From Verrucomicrobiaceae bacterium E54 (GTDB taxonomy: Bacteria; Verrucomicrobiota; Verrucomicrobiia; Verrucomicrobiales; Akkermansiaceae), in assembly GCA_022548915.1 (NCBI GenBank), contig JAKZES010000012.1, positions 1 through 64,000 of the forward strand: a DNA stretch of 64,000 nucleotides, in the 5' to 3' direction. The notes under the pieces are model-generated. The model searched no databases, had not been told where the DNA came from, and saw nothing but the letters and a program-made list of their open reading frames with translations. Shown one piece after another: positions 62,521 through 64,000 of this stretch. The position numbers and the translations under genes were made by a program. Each line of letters opens with the position of its first letter. Within the stretch, counting starts at the first letter, position 1.

Positions 62521-62535
62521 GCCGCCTGCGGCGGC
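62521..62535 (+). terminator. Short GC hairpin after sdaA
   Basis: GCCGCC and GGCGGC pair with a TGC loop immediately after the sdaA stop. Convergent with alr, so it could serve both. No T-run. Confidence 0.4.
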
Positions 62536-62544
62536 AGTGCCGGG

Positions 62545-62567
62545 TGATCAGTGATCAGTGATCAGTG
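62545..62567 (-). repeat. Tandem TGATCAG repeat across the alr stop
   Basis: TGATCAG is repeated three times in tandem (62545-62565), and each unit contains the palindrome TGATCA. The last codons and stop of alr run through it, coding for LITDH. Tandem copy number could change the protein's C-terminal end. Confidence 0.6.
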
Positions 62568-63660
62568 GATGATGCACCCGGGTCACTCGGGGGGTGATGC
62601 CGGTGAGGATCTCCCAGGCAATCGTGCCGGCCTTGGCGGCGAGTTCATCGACCCGCAGGTTGGTGCCGAAGAGTTCCACTTCGTCGCCAACCGCGATGCC
62701 GGCGTCGGTGGCATCGACCATGATCTGGTCCATCGTCACCCGGCCGATCACCGGCAGGCGCTTGCCGCCGACGACCACCTCCGTGCCCTTGTCCGAAAGC
62801 GAGCGCGGGTAGCCGTCGCCGTAGCCGATGCCGATAGTGGCGACGGTGGTCGGCCGCCGGGTGACAAAGGTGCGGCCGTAGGAAACGCCGTGGCCGGCTG
62901 GCAGTTCGCGGATCAGGGTGACCCGCGATTTCAGGCTCATCACGTTGCGCAGGCGGTCCTGGTGGCCGGGCAGGGGCGAGATGCCGTAGAGCATGAGGCC
63001 CGGGCGGACCAGGTTGCACGGTGAGTTGTCGTAGCCGAGCAGGCCGGCGCTGTTGGAAAGGTGGATCCACTCGAAGCGCTCGCGACCGCCGAGCTGCCCG
63101 ACGATTTCCGCGAAGCGCTCGAACTGGTCGCGGGTGAAGGTCTCGTCCTCGTCGGCGCTCGGCAGGTGGGACCCGATGCCCTCGATCTCGATGCCGCCCA
63201 GCGCCTCGAGCTGCGGCAGGATGCCGGGCAGGACGTCGGGGACAAAGCCGCCACGGCCCATGCCGGTGTCGACGGCGAGGTGGCACTTCAGGCGGGTCCC
63301 GTCAGCGGTGGCGAGTTCGGAAAAATGGCGGGCCTCTTCCAGACTGGAAAGACAGGGCGTCCAGCGGCGGGCGACGACCTCGGCGCGCTCGGCTTCCCAG
63401 GTCGCACCGAGCAGATAGAGGCGGGTGGTCACGCCGGCATCCGCGATCCGGCGGGCCTCGCCGACATTGGCGACCCCGAAGAAGGCGATCTCTTCGCCGG
63501 CGAGGGTCCGGGCGATCTCCTCGAGGCCGTGGCCGTAGGCGCCGGCCTTGACCACCGCCATGACACGACAGCCGGAAATCTCGCGGGCGATGGCGAGATT
63601 GTGGCGAAGGGCATCGAGGTCGATCTCGGCCCAGGCGCGGGGAGGTGAGGGGGCGGGCAT
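62548..63660 (-). CDS. alr: Alanine racemase
   Basis: Interconverts L- and D-alanine for peptidoglycan. The 370-residue fold-type III PLP enzyme has the Schiff-base lysine K38 in VVKAGAYGHG (the usual asparagine is glycine here). VNHLG-type and later segments LKCHLAVDTGMGRGGF, HLSNSAG, GISYG-like HGVSYGRTF and GYGDGYPR complete the set. The C-terminal beta domain VTMDQIMVD and GDEVELFG is intact. The start at 63660 follows family length. Confidence 0.95.
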   Translation of the reverse strand: MPAPSPPRAWAEIDLDALRHNLAIAREISGCRVMAVVKAGAYGHGLEEIARTLAGEEIAFFGVANVGEARRIADAGVTTRLYLLGATWEAERAEVVARRWTPCLSSLEEARHFSELATADGTRLKCHLAVDTGMGRGGFVPDVLPGILPQLEALGGIEIEGIGSHLPSADEDETFTRDQFERFAEIVGQLGGRERFEWIHLSNSAGLLGYDNSPCNLVRPGLMLYGISPLPGHQDRLRNVMSLKSRVTLIRELPAGHGVSYGRTFVTRRPTTVATIGIGYGDGYPRSLSDKGTEVVVGGKRLPVIGRVTMDQIMVDATDAGIAVGDEVELFGTNLRVDELAAKAGTIAWEILTGITPRVTRVHHPLITDH

Positions 63661-63734
63661 CGCTTGCTTGGACCTAGGGGAACCGCCAGAGGGCCCGGGT
63701 GCAAAGCAATTGTGATGGAGTCATGGGATGGAGC

Positions 63735-63750
63735 GCCGGGTTTACCCGGC
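63735..63750. other. Hairpin in the gap upstream of alr
   Basis: GCCGGG and CCCGGC form a 6-bp stem with loop TTTA. The gap 63661-63879 otherwise shows only a repeated GCCCGGGTGC (two copies) and no gene; it should contain the alr promoter and the terminator of the next gene. Confidence 0.35.
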
Positions 63751-63879
63751 TGGAGCCCGGGTGCCTGTTCTCAAGTGCCTTCGAGCCTTTGCATCCATCA
63801 CGAATCCATATCGATGGAGGAAGAACGTGTGCCGGTGGGTTGGCTCGCCGAGGCTCCCTCCTTGGGCGGCCCCCGGCGT

Positions 63880-64000
63880 TCAATTCGGAAACTCCGGATG
63901 CCGGATGTCGATGGGGCGATTTTGCCAGATGGGACGGGCGGGGTCGAAGAGCAGTGTGCCGTCGGGGAGGAGGATCTCGCCGTGGCGGTTGACGGTGCAG
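63880..64000 (-). CDS. 3' end of an unidentified gene (cut by the window edge)
   Basis: The last 39 or so codons of a minus-strand gene that enters from beyond the window. The visible part reads TVNRHGEILLPDGTLLFDPA followed by RPIWQNRPIDIRHPEFPN and a TGA at 63880-63882. It is coding-like but too short to assign to a family. Confidence 0.5.
   Translation of the reverse strand, partial: CTVNRHGEILLPDGTLLFDPARPIWQNRPIDIRHPEFPN

Overview
The window looks like a high-GC, Gram-negative, polysaccharide-degrading chromosome of the phylum Verrucomicrobiota, probably the Verrucomicrobiaceae (Haloferula/Luteolibacter-like). This is inferred from three formylglycine-type sulfatases, many secreted glycosidases with families common in that phylum (DUF5703, DUF5060/DUF4038, GH99-like, SASA esterases, SUMF1), an LL-diaminopimelate aminotransferase (DapL), and the dense, intergenic-hairpin-rich layout. 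No rRNA or marker gene is present to prove it.

Left part (1-18.3 kb) is mostly housekeeping. It holds a sulfatase; glycolysis and sugar entry (6-phosphofructokinase, class II aldolase, ROK fructokinase); a secreted S9 peptidase; 6-phosphogluconate dehydrogenase; pgsA-nagA; trpE-trpG; an ACT-domain protein; purU; a GNAT enzyme; and tRNA-Ser(CGA).

Middle part (18.4-46.8 kb) is an accessory carbohydrate-degradation region that starts directly after the tRNA. It opens with a GntR/periplasmic-binding-type regulator. It then holds a SASA esterase, a pectate-lyase-fold protein, an unusual transglutaminase/SUMF1/CBM protein, DUF5703 and GH5-like/GH99-like enzymes, a Tat-exported phosphoesterase, a large SASA esterase, a TIM-barrel protein, a sulfatase and a five-bladed propeller glycosidase. 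On the minus strand follow GH92, a GH95-like enzyme and a PLP-dependent class V aminotransferase. Between 19.5 and 30.3 kb it is littered with gene fragments (nucleotidyltransferase tail, endonuclease/exonuclease/phosphatase head, two DUF4838-like remnants, an internally deleted DUF5060/DUF4038 gene), so this stretch is being rearranged and lost. Together the intact genes suggest attack on a sulfated and acetylated heteroglycan containing mannose and fucose- or rhamnose-type sugars; this is inference.

Next (46.8-51 kb) comes a divergent LacI regulator and an apparent operon of an NCS1-type permease, a 66-residue membrane protein and L-rhamnose isomerase: a likely rhamnose uptake/utilisation unit with an unusual transporter.

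Right part (51-64 kb) is again mostly core: a zinc metallopeptidase-like protein, DUF4126, acyl-CoA desaturase, bifunctional nuclease, RecJ, DapL, a third sulfatase, a GH16 enzyme, PIN-TRAM, L-serine dehydratase, alanine racemase and the end of one unidentified gene.

A recurring non-coding theme is paired, inverted hairpin arms 15-90 bp apart in intergenic gaps (1483-1559, 4387-4500, 13047-13158, 15407-15449, 19722-19767, 55807-55905). Several arms overlap or abut stop codons. They resemble REP doublets/REPINs or bidirectional terminators.
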